The translations under genes were made by a program, and so were the position numbers. From G963701675 sp963701675 (GTDB lineage: Bacteria > Planctomycetota > Planctomycetia > Gemmatales > Gemmataceae): a stretch of DNA of 64,000 nucleotides. Below are positions 26,353-35,157 of this stretch, in pieces (position 1 is the first letter of the stretch; each line of letters opens with the position of its first letter). Below the pieces are notes generated by a model. That model had not been told where the DNA came from. It searched no databases and worked only from the letters and a program-made list of their open reading frames with translations. The stretch covers positions 2,356,001 to 2,420,000 of the forward strand of contig OY969623.1 in NCBI GenBank assembly GCA_963701675.1, read 5' to 3'.

Positions 26353-27075
26353 TCAACCTCCTGTTCCTGACGACCGGTCTCGCTTTGTTTTGCCTCTGCT
26401 CTATTTTACTGGATCACCACGCGGGAAAGCGCCAGGGTGTAGAACGCTGGGTGGTAATGACTGTTCGCTATCGTTCCCGTTTATCTTGCCGGCAACCAAC
26501 TGCATGATCACGGGACGCCGATTGATTTTGCGCGCTTCGTTCCGACACGTCGATTCTGTTGTCATCCTACCGGGCTATTGATTTCGCTGATACCTTCGCG
26601 CAATCGCGCTTCTAAAGGCATTCTTCAAGGAAACCGGAAATGCCCTCGCCGTAGGACTCCCCCACTTTCCTATCGCCAACACGCCGTAGTGCGCCTCGAT
26701 GGTTTCGATGTTCCATTCAGCACGTCTACTTGCTTCACCCATGTCGCATGCTTTGGGCGAGAACCCGACTGATCAACATTGCAACTACCGCTGGAAACAG
26801 GCTTGTGATCTGGTTTCAGATTTTTCACCTTACGGTTGCAAATCGGTTGATCTCGGCATGAAACTCCGACGTGGACGGTGGACGACCGTGCTTCTCGGAC
26901 AAATCCCCGAAAATAGCTGCTCCGTAGCGCTTGCGCATCGAAAGCAGATTTACGTAGTGATGCGCGGCCCTCGAGAAGGCGCTATTCTGCAGCGGAAGGT
27001 CATCAAAGAAAAAATTGAATACCACGGATGTACCAGGTGACTTCCGACAGGCGGCGCAGAGTTTTCCGTTTTTCC
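26353..27075. other. intergenic region without recognised gene
   Basis: No coding sequence is convincing here. A short block at 26818-26840 (ATTTTTCACCTTACGG) resembles the inner part of the 8.4/8.7-kb inverted repeat, but the match is too short to call. Confidence 0.35.
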
Positions 27076-27120
27076 AAGAAATGCGCGTCCGATTTTTGAA
27101 GGGAGCGTGTCTAGGAATGG
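27076..27120 (+). promoter_or_regulatory. conserved upstream element of surface-protein genes, copy 2
   Basis: AAGAAATGCGCGTCCGATTT, then TTGAAGGGAGCGTGTCTAGG and AATGG. It ends about 50 bp before the beta-helix gene at 27169. It matches the copies at 9319 and 53538 in sequence and in orientation relative to a surface-protein gene. Confidence 0.5.
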
Positions 27121-27168
27121 CAGACAGAAAAGAGGTCGCCTGGCGCGCTGCGAAAAAGGAGTACTGCG

Positions 27169-29247
27169 ATGGCCTCGACTCACCGATCCCAGGTCTGGCG
27201 GCATGCCTTCCGATGGCGCCCCCACATCGAGACATTGGAGCAACGACGATTGCCGGCGCTGATCACGGTTGACCTACCTGGAGACAGCAATGGCTTCGGG
27301 GAATGTAAGCCGGAAATCCCCCTCGACTGCACCTTGCGTGATGCAATCGGCAATGCGATGGCTGGTGATGTCGTTGATTTTGACGTTACCGGAGAAATCA
27401 TGCTGTCGAATGGCGATCTGACCATCCAGCATCCAATGACGATATCCGGGCCAGGGGCCGGCGTGCTCCACATTAACGGTGGTGCCCTGGGCAGAATCTT
27501 CAACGTTGTCGGAGGCGACGAGGCTAACCCGGTAGAAATCTCTGGCTTGACGGTCAAAAATGGAAGGAGTCCCCAAGGAGGCGGCCTCTACAACCAAGGC
27601 TTCCTTCGACTGTTAGAAAGCATCGTAGAAAACAATGAGGCGATCGCCGGACCTTGCGACACTTCTAGTCCCTTCGACCCTTGCGAAGCGGGATATTCTG
27701 GTGCTTTTGGCGGAGGCATCTACAATGTCGGAAACATCCTTGTTCATCAGACCACAGTCCGGAACAACAAGGTGACCGGCCTCCACGAAGCCAATCCTGA
27801 GTTTCCCCTAATCACATTTGGAGGCGGGGGCATCTATACTGCAGGAAAGGCGGAAATCGATTACAGCCTGATCAAGGGAAATACCGTATGTGAGATGATT
27901 GAAACGCCACTAAGACGGGCAGAAGCCGTGTGTACCTGGGCGAGCGAGACATCTATCAGTTTCTACGGTGGCGGGATTCGAAGCCAAGGGGAGCTTAAGA
28001 TCACCAATAGCGGAGTCGGAGAGAATGCCCTAGGCCGGTTAGAAGTGGCCCTCGTCGCAGAGCCGGACACTGCGGCAAAGTCGGGAGCAGAATTCACCGC
28101 CGAAGGAGGAGGCATTTTCAACGATAGTCCCGATGTCGGCCCAGTTTCCACGGTTGTCGTAACGACCACAATCTTTAATAATCGAGTAATTCTTGAGGGA
28201 CGCGCAGATGAAGGCTACGCGGTTTCCGCACACGGCGGCGGTATGGTTGCGCCACGGACCAATGCAGACATCTGTAACGCCACTATTTCAGGGAACTCGG
28301 TTCAGCACGACGTAACCACTGAAACACCATTAAGCAGAACGATGAGCGCAGGCGGGGTGTGGATCAAATGGCCCGCAGAAGGAGATGTATTCCCGGATTC
28401 CCAATGCGGCATTGATCCGCCACCAAACACCAAGTTTGGAATCCGTTGGAGTACGATTGCGCATAATAGCGTAACGTCTGAGATCGGTGACCCGGAACAG
28501 GTGCCGAGGCAGCAGTCTGGAGGAGGCGGTGTTTATCTAGCAGTTGGCGCCAATGAAGTTGAACTTTACAACAGCATCGTTGCGAACAACAAGGTGACTG
28601 TCCCCGGTTTGGCGAGTCCCGGAAATGACGTTAGACATCCAATAACATCTCTCGGCTACAACCTGCTTAGTGACAAGGCATGCGGCGACGAGCCGTGCGG
28701 TTTTCTTGACAGTGACTTGCTGGACGCGGATTTTGAACTCGTGGCGTTGGGCTACAAGGGCGGTCCGGTGATTGGATCTACATTTGAAACCAATAAGCTT
28801 GTGGTACATTTGTTACCACCAAATAGTACTGCTTTGAATTCCGGAGATCCGGACGCGGAAACAAAAGGGGCACCGGACTACGACGGACGCGGGGATCCCT
28901 ACAAGCGCATTCAGAATAGCCAAATTGATATTGGTGCGATTGAATGTCAAAGCGACTGTAAACGAGAACCTTTGGTTCCGAAGGTCCAACCAGCCCTAGC
29001 TCCGTCGCCACCTCTACCGGCCCCTTCGTGTGACGTAGATAGCTCTATCGAACAGGCACCGATTGGAGACTCGGGGAGTATGTGCTTCGATAAGGAGTTT
29101 TTGAGCGCCGCGACGACGGGCACATCGTCCCAGATGAACGCAAGCTGGCGGCGTACGGCTTGGTCCGCGGTATTGGAAAGTAGCGATGATGACCCGCTCG
29201 ACCTCGACACGCACGGTATCGAACGCTGGATCGCCAACGACTCATAA
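27169..29247 (+). CDS. large right-handed beta-helix surface protein, paralogue
   Basis: AGGAG precedes the ATG. The basic N-terminus carries IETLEQRRLPAL (about 20-31), the same sorting-type motif as the protein at 9827. Then come VDLPGDSNGFGECKPEI, CTLRDAIGNAMAGDVVDFD and coils of the beta helix (SGLTVKNGRSPQGGGLYNQG, GGGIYNVGNILVHQTTVRNN, TFGGGGIYTAGKAEIDYSLI). IDIGAIECQ precedes a proline-rich tail. The protein (692 residues) is intact and shares overall architecture with the first copy, so the two probably do similar work at the cell surface. The ligand is unknown. Confidence 0.85.
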   Translation: MASTHRSQVWRHAFRWRPHIETLEQRRLPALITVDLPGDSNGFGECKPEIPLDCTLRDAIGNAMAGDVVDFDVTGEIMLSNGDLTIQHPMTISGPGAGVLHINGGALGRIFNVVGGDEANPVEISGLTVKNGRSPQGGGLYNQGFLRLLESIVENNEAIAGPCDTSSPFDPCEAGYSGAFGGGIYNVGNILVHQTTVRNNKVTGLHEANPEFPLITFGGGGIYTAGKAEIDYSLIKGNTVCEMIETPLRRAEAVCTWASETSISFYGGGIRSQGELKITNSGVGENALGRLEVALVAEPDTAAKSGAEFTAEGGGIFNDSPDVGPVSTVVVTTTIFNNRVILEGRADEGYAVSAHGGGMVAPRTNADICNATISGNSVQHDVTTETPLSRTMSAGGVWIKWPAEGDVFPDSQCGIDPPPNTKFGIRWSTIAHNSVTSEIGDPEQVPRQQSGGGGVYLAVGANEVELYNSIVANNKVTVPGLASPGNDVRHPITSLGYNLLSDKACGDEPCGFLDSDLLDADFELVALGYKGGPVIGSTFETNKLVVHLLPPNSTALNSGDPDAETKGAPDYDGRGDPYKRIQNSQIDIGAIECQSDCKREPLVPKVQPALAPSPPLPAPSCDVDSSIEQAPIGDSGSMCFDKEFLSAATTGTSSQMNASWRRTAWSAVLESSDDDPLDLDTHGIERWIANDS

Positions 29248-29510
29248 GACTGGCTTCTGAACTCTTCGCGTGACCAGCGCTTCTTTTCCGTTGGTCACTC
29301 CGAAAGTACAGCGACCCTCGACCGGGCTCCCCGGACCAGCGGCAAATTCGCTAACCAGAAAGCTGCCTATTATCTCGGGACAGCGGGGCCGGCTGCCGAG
29401 ACCTGTTCTCTTGCCATGTCGCCTCGCACCGACAATGTCGGACTTAAAGACGCGACGTTCGTCTCAGGCTGGAATCTAAATCCTTTACCCACTCTCGCCC
29501 TGGAGCGCGT

Positions 29511-31082
29511 ATGTCCATCCAAACTTTGACACCACCGCAAGATATTACTTGGACCCGCATGTGTTTCTCGCGAGACATGATCGACACCAAGTTTGGCGAC
29601 CGGGTTTTCCCTGCAAAGTGGCGGCCTTCGCTGGCTGTCTATTTTTACATTGTTCCGGAAGAAGAGACGGCAGACGCCTATCCTAATTCGCGAATCGTCT
29701 ATTTGAAAATGACATGCAGCATAACCGGGTGGAACCCATCAGAAGCATTGCGTGATGCAAAGCAAACCGCCCGCGAGAGTGGTTTGTGGGACGATTTGCA
29801 GAGCACGCTTTGGGAAGTCATCACCGCCAGCGGATGGGCCTCGAAGTACTGGCCGTGTTTGGGAGCAATCATGCAAATCGCTGTTTACCCAAACAATCCT
29901 GACGGCGTCGCTCCCGATGATTACCCATACATCATGGATTTTGAACCAAAGAAGCGTGAACTTTTTGAAGCGGTAACTGAAGGCAGCGAAGTGCTATCCG
30001 GCACAACCGATACGACGAGTCTAACCAAAGGCAGCACATCCGTGAAAAGCACTGAGTATTCTGGTTCAGCGGGATTCAGTGTGGGTGGATTTGGCGCCAC
30101 GGCATCAGCCAAGAGGACCAAGAGCGACACGACCGTCACTCAAAACCAAACTGATACTTCCCGAGAAGCACGAGAGACGTTGAGCCGAACAACTTCCAGT
30201 AGCCAGATGTACCAGCTGTTCAATGGTTACCATTTGGGATCAAACAGAGCGCTTTTCGTGGTAGCGCCACGCCCGCATACAGTTTCCAACCCCAATCAAA
30301 CCGAGTTCAATTTGATCGATGGTGAACGAAAGTTAGAAGGGATTCAGGAAGTGTTCCTAGTTATTCACATGCCGCGAAGCATGGATGGTTTTTGCATTCA
30401 GGCCGGCTTGGACACCGGGCATGAAACCACCACGGTCGCGCCAGCCTTTGCCGTTAGAATGAGACCGAAGGATCAGGGCGATTTTCCGGATGATGATTAA
30501 CCGCCGCCGCCCGATCCACCACCACCGCCACCAGAAACTCCGGTCAAACAACTAGTAATCACGCGGCGTGTCATTCAAAGCTGCGGTACGTTCGACGAGA
30601 ACGGTAATTTCATCCTGAGGCAAGTGCAGGAACCTCCAGGCAGACCGGGTGACTTGGTGATTGGTGAGATCGCGTGGCCAGCACGTCGGACTCGTTCACT
30701 GCTGCGAGCCGCGCCACTCGATGCGAGAAACGTGAGGGCTGAAGTTGCCAACAATCTCAACATGCAGCAGAGTCTAATTAATCGTTCGATGCTCGACGCG
30801 GCTTCTTCCGTTACCTACGAGCCACGCCGGTTCATCGAGAGCGACGTCTTCAAATCGCTTGTTGCTAGCGCGGCACGTGCGACAGATCTTTCATTAACGA
30901 CGCTGGCGAACAAGGATTACATAGATCCTCGATTAACTCAACTGCTGGTGAAGAATCGCGTGACAACTCTAGGAGAGTTGCTCAACAACCCACAAGTCGG
31001 CGCAGAGGCGGCTGAAGCAGTGGCTGCGCGAACCTCAATCATTGATAAGTTGCTTCGCTCAGCCTATCGTCCGAACAAGTAA
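29511..31082 (+). pseudogene. 523-aa protein split by in-frame TAA, upstream of RHS gene
   Basis: The first part (329 residues, MSIQTLTPPQDITW... ) ends RPKDQGDFPDDD at TAA 30498-30500. The same frame continues directly with a proline run (PPPPDPPPPPP), then VKQLVITRRVIQSCGTFDEN and a helical end ATDLSLTTLANKDYIDPRLT, to TAA at 31080. A proline-rich linker right after the stop and the absence of a start codon for about 120 bases indicate one gene with a nonsense mutation. The middle (SLTKGSTSVKSTEYSGSAGF) is Ser/Gly-rich. I do not recognise a family. It lies 43 bp before the RHS protein and may have been its carrier or partner. Confidence 0.6.
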
Positions 31083-31125
31083 ACGATTCCATGACTTATT
31101 ATCGGTTTTAGGTTTCAGGAGAACC

Positions 31126-33135
31126 ATGCCTGCACCGGAGACGACGAGTCCTTCGACGACGCCCGACCGAGACGTTGTTCAGCCGGATCTGGGCCGCGTC
31201 AGTCCGGATATGACGGATGACCAGATCCGCGATTGGCTGCGAAAGGCATACAGCGCAATCGCTGAAGATGCCGCAACCGAGTTTGTGTATAACCCCGAAA
31301 TAACGCCTAAGAACCTCGAATCATTCAAAGCGCTGCTGCGAGAATGTCTCAACACGAACAACCAAGACTTTAAACCACGGTTCGATGCCCTGAAAGAAGA
31401 GATTATCAACGAAATCGCGCCTAGGATCATGCCGCCGACGGAGGGCGGTGACCGGCTATCATTAAGGACGAAAGTAGATGTTGCGCCAATTTCGCCCAAC
31501 GTCGCTCAGGGCGCCGATCCAGTCAACCTGTTCAATGGCAGTTTCGTTTACAGTGCGACAGATTGCTACCTGAACGGCGCAGGCATGGACTTTGCCTTCG
31601 CCAGAACTTACTCGCAGCTCGCGCTTTACAACGGTCCGTTGGGCTTCAACTGGGACCACAGCTATAACCTGTGGCTGCGTGTCGAGGACGCCACTGGCGT
31701 GATTTACCGTTCGACCGGCGAGTTGAGGGAGGAGGTCTATCATAGACACGAGCAGCACTCTTACTGGATTCCGCCAGACGGCTCGAATGGAATTATTCTG
31801 GAAGCCAACAACTCCTTCGTTCTTCGGTTACCTGGCGGTGAGCAGATCGTTTATCAGCCGCATCCAAACTTGCAGTCGTTTCATGTCGTTGCGCGCGTCG
31901 AAGACCGCTTTGGTAACAATCTCAATTTCGATTACAACGACGCTCTCCTTATTAGAGTGCAGGTAAACCATCCGGATCGCGTTGTCGATTTCGAGTACGA
32001 CACACAAGCCCGGCTTATCTCCATTCGCGATTTCTCGAATCGTGTCTGGAGGTACGATTACGACGATCTCGGTGATCTGATCGCAGTCACACGGCCCGCC
32101 ACGGCGCAGCACAAAGCGCTGATCACAACCTACGAATACACCGGTACGTTCAACTCCGACGCCAATCTGCAACACAACCTGATTTCCATTGTTGACGCCG
32201 ACGGCCAGCTTTACTTGGAAAACGAGTACGGTTCAGTGCCAAACCTGGTAAGCTATGGCCGAGTCATCCGTCAGCGGCAAGGAAACGGCGACATTTTTTT
32301 TGATTATGCCGATGTGGTGGACGATTTTGATTTTCCATACGATTTTCACGAACGCCCCACGCATCAAACGATTGTTACGGAGCGAGATGGGAGGCAAGCG
32401 CGTTATCTATTCAATCGCGTCGGCAATCTAATCTTCAAAGAGGAATATGCGCGACAGGACGGTGTGCCGAAGCTGGTCTCATATCACTATCGCTACAACC
32501 GCGACGGTAACCTTATCGGGACCATTAGTCCGCTCGGCGCTATCACTCAAGCTCTCTACGCCCGGGACATTTACGAGAGGCGGTTTCCGCCGGACAATGT
32601 TTCAGGCCCCGAAACCGATGCAAATCTCACACCTGATGTGCGACTCGGCTTCGGACATTTACTCGCGATCGTCAAGCGTGGACGGCATCGCGACATCGCT
32701 TCACTGAACCTTGCAGGGGGACTTTGGGCCAGCGGTATCTTTCCGGATGTTTTGAACTCAAGCGACGAAGATGCCATTCAAAAGTGCACCTACGAGCCTG
32801 AATTCTTCCAACCGTTGACCCTCTCCGATCCGCGATTTACCAGCAGCGCTGATCCGGCATTTGTCGAAGACGCCGAGTATCACGCGTCGTTAACGAACTG
32901 GCCGACTTACATGGCAAGCAGGGGCAACCGCAACTCGGCGAACCGTTGCTGCGCGAGTTGGCCGCGTTTGTTCGAGATCAGGCTGGGCCCGATTCCCTCG
33001 CATATGCCGCTCAACTGGCGTCATTGGCTCACAACTTACTGGTGCAGCGCGGCAGTCACGTCATGCCTATCAAACGGAATGTGCTCCGCGCAACAGGTCC
33101 AGCATGGATCCTGGATGCTTTGCTTCCGCATCTAG
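31126..33135 (+). CDS. RHS/YD-repeat protein with altered C-terminus
   Basis: CAGGAGAACC precedes the ATG. After a 120-residue helical N-terminus comes a DUF6531-type entry (GADPVNLFNGSFVYSATDCY, FAFARTYSQLALYNGPLGFN, WDHSYNLWLR). YD repeats follow (VDFEYDTQARLISIRDFSNR, WRYDYDDLGDLIAVTRPA). RHS proteins form shells around a toxic C-terminal domain delivered to competitors. Here the core stops early, near DPRFTSSADPAFVEDAEYHA (about 32880). The remaining frame is out-of-phase translation of a TPR fragment. The toxin end is thus lost or replaced. Confidence 0.8.
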   Translation: MPAPETTSPSTTPDRDVVQPDLGRVSPDMTDDQIRDWLRKAYSAIAEDAATEFVYNPEITPKNLESFKALLRECLNTNNQDFKPRFDALKEEIINEIAPRIMPPTEGGDRLSLRTKVDVAPISPNVAQGADPVNLFNGSFVYSATDCYLNGAGMDFAFARTYSQLALYNGPLGFNWDHSYNLWLRVEDATGVIYRSTGELREEVYHRHEQHSYWIPPDGSNGIILEANNSFVLRLPGGEQIVYQPHPNLQSFHVVARVEDRFGNNLNFDYNDALLIRVQVNHPDRVVDFEYDTQARLISIRDFSNRVWRYDYDDLGDLIAVTRPATAQHKALITTYEYTGTFNSDANLQHNLISIVDADGQLYLENEYGSVPNLVSYGRVIRQRQGNGDIFFDYADVVDDFDFPYDFHERPTHQTIVTERDGRQARYLFNRVGNLIFKEEYARQDGVPKLVSYHYRYNRDGNLIGTISPLGAITQALYARDIYERRFPPDNVSGPETDANLTPDVRLGFGHLLAIVKRGRHRDIASLNLAGGLWASGIFPDVLNSSDEDAIQKCTYEPEFFQPLTLSDPRFTSSADPAFVEDAEYHASLTNWPTYMASRGNRNSANRCCASWPRLFEIRLGPIPSHMPLNWRHWLTTYWCSAAVTSCLSNGMCSAQQVQHGSWMLCFRI

Positions 33136-33140
33136 TGTCG
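32883..33140 (+). pseudogene. TPR-protein fragment joined to the RHS gene
   Basis: In a frame different from the RHS gene the sequence reads VVNELADLHGKQGQPQLGEP, then FVRDQAGPDSLAYAAQLASL and AHNLLVQ. This is the planctomycete Kinesin-light-chain-like TPR pattern. There is no start. Homology begins exactly where the RHS core ends, which marks a recombination junction. Confidence 0.6.
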
Positions 33141-34167
33141 TAACGTAGCCAGCCGCTAGCGGGCTTCCTGCCACGAGACCAAGCCTTGCGGCCGTCTCTT
33201 CATGCCGACGCGCCCAGATGATCGAAAAACTGAGATACTGCCGCAACAGAGACCTTGCCATGGCCTGTAGCGGCTCGTAAGCGCACAGCGCCTCGGCCTC
33301 GACCGCGCTGCCAGCCCCGTGGGCGATCGCATTGCGTAGCGCGCGGCCGCCTTGGGCAGAGTGTAGCCACCGCGCCTCGTCGCGCGCGTCACCCGGAAAT
33401 GCTGGCGATGTTGCGGATCTCAACGCCGCCTCGACGCGCCGCGCATAGCCGCGTGGCTTGATGGGCACGTGGCCGATCTTCCAGGCGCTCATGCCTCCCA
33501 GCATAGCATCCAACGCCGTGAAGAGATTAGCAGCCCGGCTTTGTGGTCTCAGCTGGAAGCCGTAGGAACGGTTGAAACTCTCGATGGCGATCTCGACGGA
33601 CGCGTTACCGCCCGAGCGCCGATAGTCCTGCAACAACTCCCACGTCGCCGCGATCGGGCCCGGGGAGTCTAGCCGTTGAGTCAGGTTGTCGAGTTCGAGT
33701 GCAAACCGCGCCAGAGGAACGCAGGTAGGATTGGAGACAAATACCTGCCGATAGGGGCCGGGCGCGCGAACAACGTTCAATGGCAGGGACGGCGCGTAGA
33801 ACACGTACATCGCCTGCTCCGGTTGGAGGAACCAACCCGGACGGAACAAACGGAGCGCCGTCACGGCGGCGCGAGCCGTCGACAAGAGCCCTTCTCCCAT
33901 TTCGTGAATTGCCGCATGGATCGAACTGGCGTTCTCGAGTGGTGTGGACAGGACAATGCAGCAGGGAGGCGTCGGCCCCTCGCCTCGTCCCCCTTCGCTG
34001 CGCCACTGTGCCATCCAGACGTCTTTCTTCTGAATGGTGTGCCATTCGTCGGGGTCCGGCACATAAACTGCCACGCCACGACCAATGCCGCCCACGCCGT
34101 CACTGTCGAAATTCACGCCCCAGAGCGGAAAGTAAAGTCTCAGTGTAGGAGGCAAGGCGGCGGTCAC
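33070..34167 (-). CDS. HEPN-like protein B of hydrolase-HEPN operon
   Basis: I chose the GTG at 34167, which overlaps the upstream gene's TGA (GTGA) and has GGAG before it. The first 200 residues are alpha/beta (LRLYFPLWGVNFDSDGVGGI, TPPCCIVLSTPLENASSIHA). The C-terminal part is helical and contains GGRALRNAIAHGAG (about 295-308), the R-x4-H motif of HEPN folds, as in Apea-like HEPN proteins. HEPN proteins are often RNases or nucleotidyl-transfer targets. It is the last gene of a three-gene coupled operon with another HEPN-like protein and a membrane hydrolase. Its 3' end overlaps the RHS-side remnant on the other strand. Confidence 0.6.
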   Translation of the reverse strand: MTAALPPTLRLYFPLWGVNFDSDGVGGIGRGVAVYVPDPDEWHTIQKKDVWMAQWRSEGGRGEGPTPPCCIVLSTPLENASSIHAAIHEMGEGLLSTARAAVTALRLFRPGWFLQPEQAMYVFYAPSLPLNVVRAPGPYRQVFVSNPTCVPLARFALELDNLTQRLDSPGPIAATWELLQDYRRSGGNASVEIAIESFNRSYGFQLRPQSRAANLFTALDAMLGGMSAWKIGHVPIKPRGYARRVEAALRSATSPAFPGDARDEARWLHSAQGGRALRNAIAHGAGSAVEAEALCAYEPLQAMARSLLRQYLSFSIIWARRHEETAARLGLVAGSPLAAGYVTTLDAEAKHPGSMLDLLRGAHSV

Positions 34168-35156
34168 GCGCGCACTCCTGCTTGGAGGACTGCGGTCAGC
34201 ATGGTCTGGCAACTCGGGTTGTCCCAGGATTCCTTGAGGAGGAGCCATAGCGGAACACCGTCAGACCTGGCGTTACTCAAGATCAGCGCGCCGCAAACGA
34301 CGTTTCTGAGCAGTTGACGGCCTTCGCGGAGCCTCGCTGCGACGGATGGATCTTGCTGATCAGGGATCGAGCGGCCATGCACCAATTCGGTTCGAAACCG
34401 GTAAAGGTCTGCGAAGTGTTTTGCTGCTCGGTCCCTGTCGTTTTGGAAGGGGCCTACCAAGGCCGCCGCATGACGACCAAATGTCTGAGTTATCTCGCCG
34501 CTCCCGAGCTCCTCCTCAGGCGGCAACAAGATGGTTTCGGTCGCCGCCATACACCGGACGAATCCGTGCAATTGGCAGAAAACCATGTCGCCTCCATACC
34601 AGCTGTCAGGCCGCGCCGTTTCTTCGAGCACTTCGATGCCGGCGCTAACGTCGTCACATCTGCCACATACCCCGCTCGATTCAATGAAGCGACACAGATC
34701 GTCGACCGAAGCCAAGTCCTCGGCGCTGTAGTCGTAAGTCAGCGGAGACCCGTAAACGATGAACTCGCGCTCCATCGCGCCAATGAGCCGGGTCACAGGG
34801 CGGATTAGGGTATCCGATAGCTCGGGTCGCGCAGGCATGGCTATGTAACAGCACGACAGCGTCGGTGTTGGAATGAGCGGCGTGCCTCTGTCCAGTAAGA
34901 GGGCTGTGTGCATAGGCCACACGGCGTCATACGCCCTCCGTGACAACGCTTCTTGTGTGGCTTCGTCGTCGATGTTGAGGTCACGGATCCAGAACACAGG
35001 ATCGGCCTTCGCGTACTTCCGGTCCGCATACTCGAATTCGGACTCCAGGGCGATCCACTCGTCGAAGGGCAGCGTTGCCAGTCGCCCGCATGCAAGGGGC
35101 GCTTCGACACAGTTGATTTTCAAGCCGGGAACATGCGCATACAGAGTGGCATTCAT
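34164..35156 (-). CDS. HEPN-like protein A of hydrolase-HEPN operon
   Basis: The 330-residue protein starts one base after the stop of the hydrolase gene (TGAgATG). Near residue 260 it has LYRFRTELVHGRS, again the R-x4-H signature of HEPN folds, in a helical C-terminal half (AAKHFADLYRFR, REGRQLLRNVVCGALILSNA). The N-terminal half (GRLATLPFDEWIALESEFEY, DPVFWIRDLNI) is not recognised. It shares the fold class but not obvious sequence with the next gene. The strict coupling suggests the two HEPN proteins form a complex (inference). Confidence 0.6.
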   Translation of the reverse strand: MNATLYAHVPGLKINCVEAPLACGRLATLPFDEWIALESEFEYADRKYAKADPVFWIRDLNIDDEATQEALSRRAYDAVWPMHTALLLDRGTPLIPTPTLSCCYIAMPARPELSDTLIRPVTRLIGAMEREFIVYGSPLTYDYSAEDLASVDDLCRFIESSGVCGRCDDVSAGIEVLEETARPDSWYGGDMVFCQLHGFVRCMAATETILLPPEEELGSGEITQTFGRHAAALVGPFQNDRDRAAKHFADLYRFRTELVHGRSIPDQQDPSVAARLREGRQLLRNVVCGALILSNARSDGVPLWLLLKESWDNPSCQTMLTAVLQAGVRA

Positions 35157-35157
35157 C

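Noticed and set aside
26818..26840. Third copy of the 38-bp inverted repeat.
   Set aside because: Only about 16 bases (ATTTTTCACCTTACGG) are similar. Too short to separate from chance.
30498..30500. Recoding of the in-frame TAA as in the Sec candidate.
   Set aside because: TAA is not a known selenocysteine or pyrrolysine codon in bacteria. Nonsense mutation is the simpler reading.
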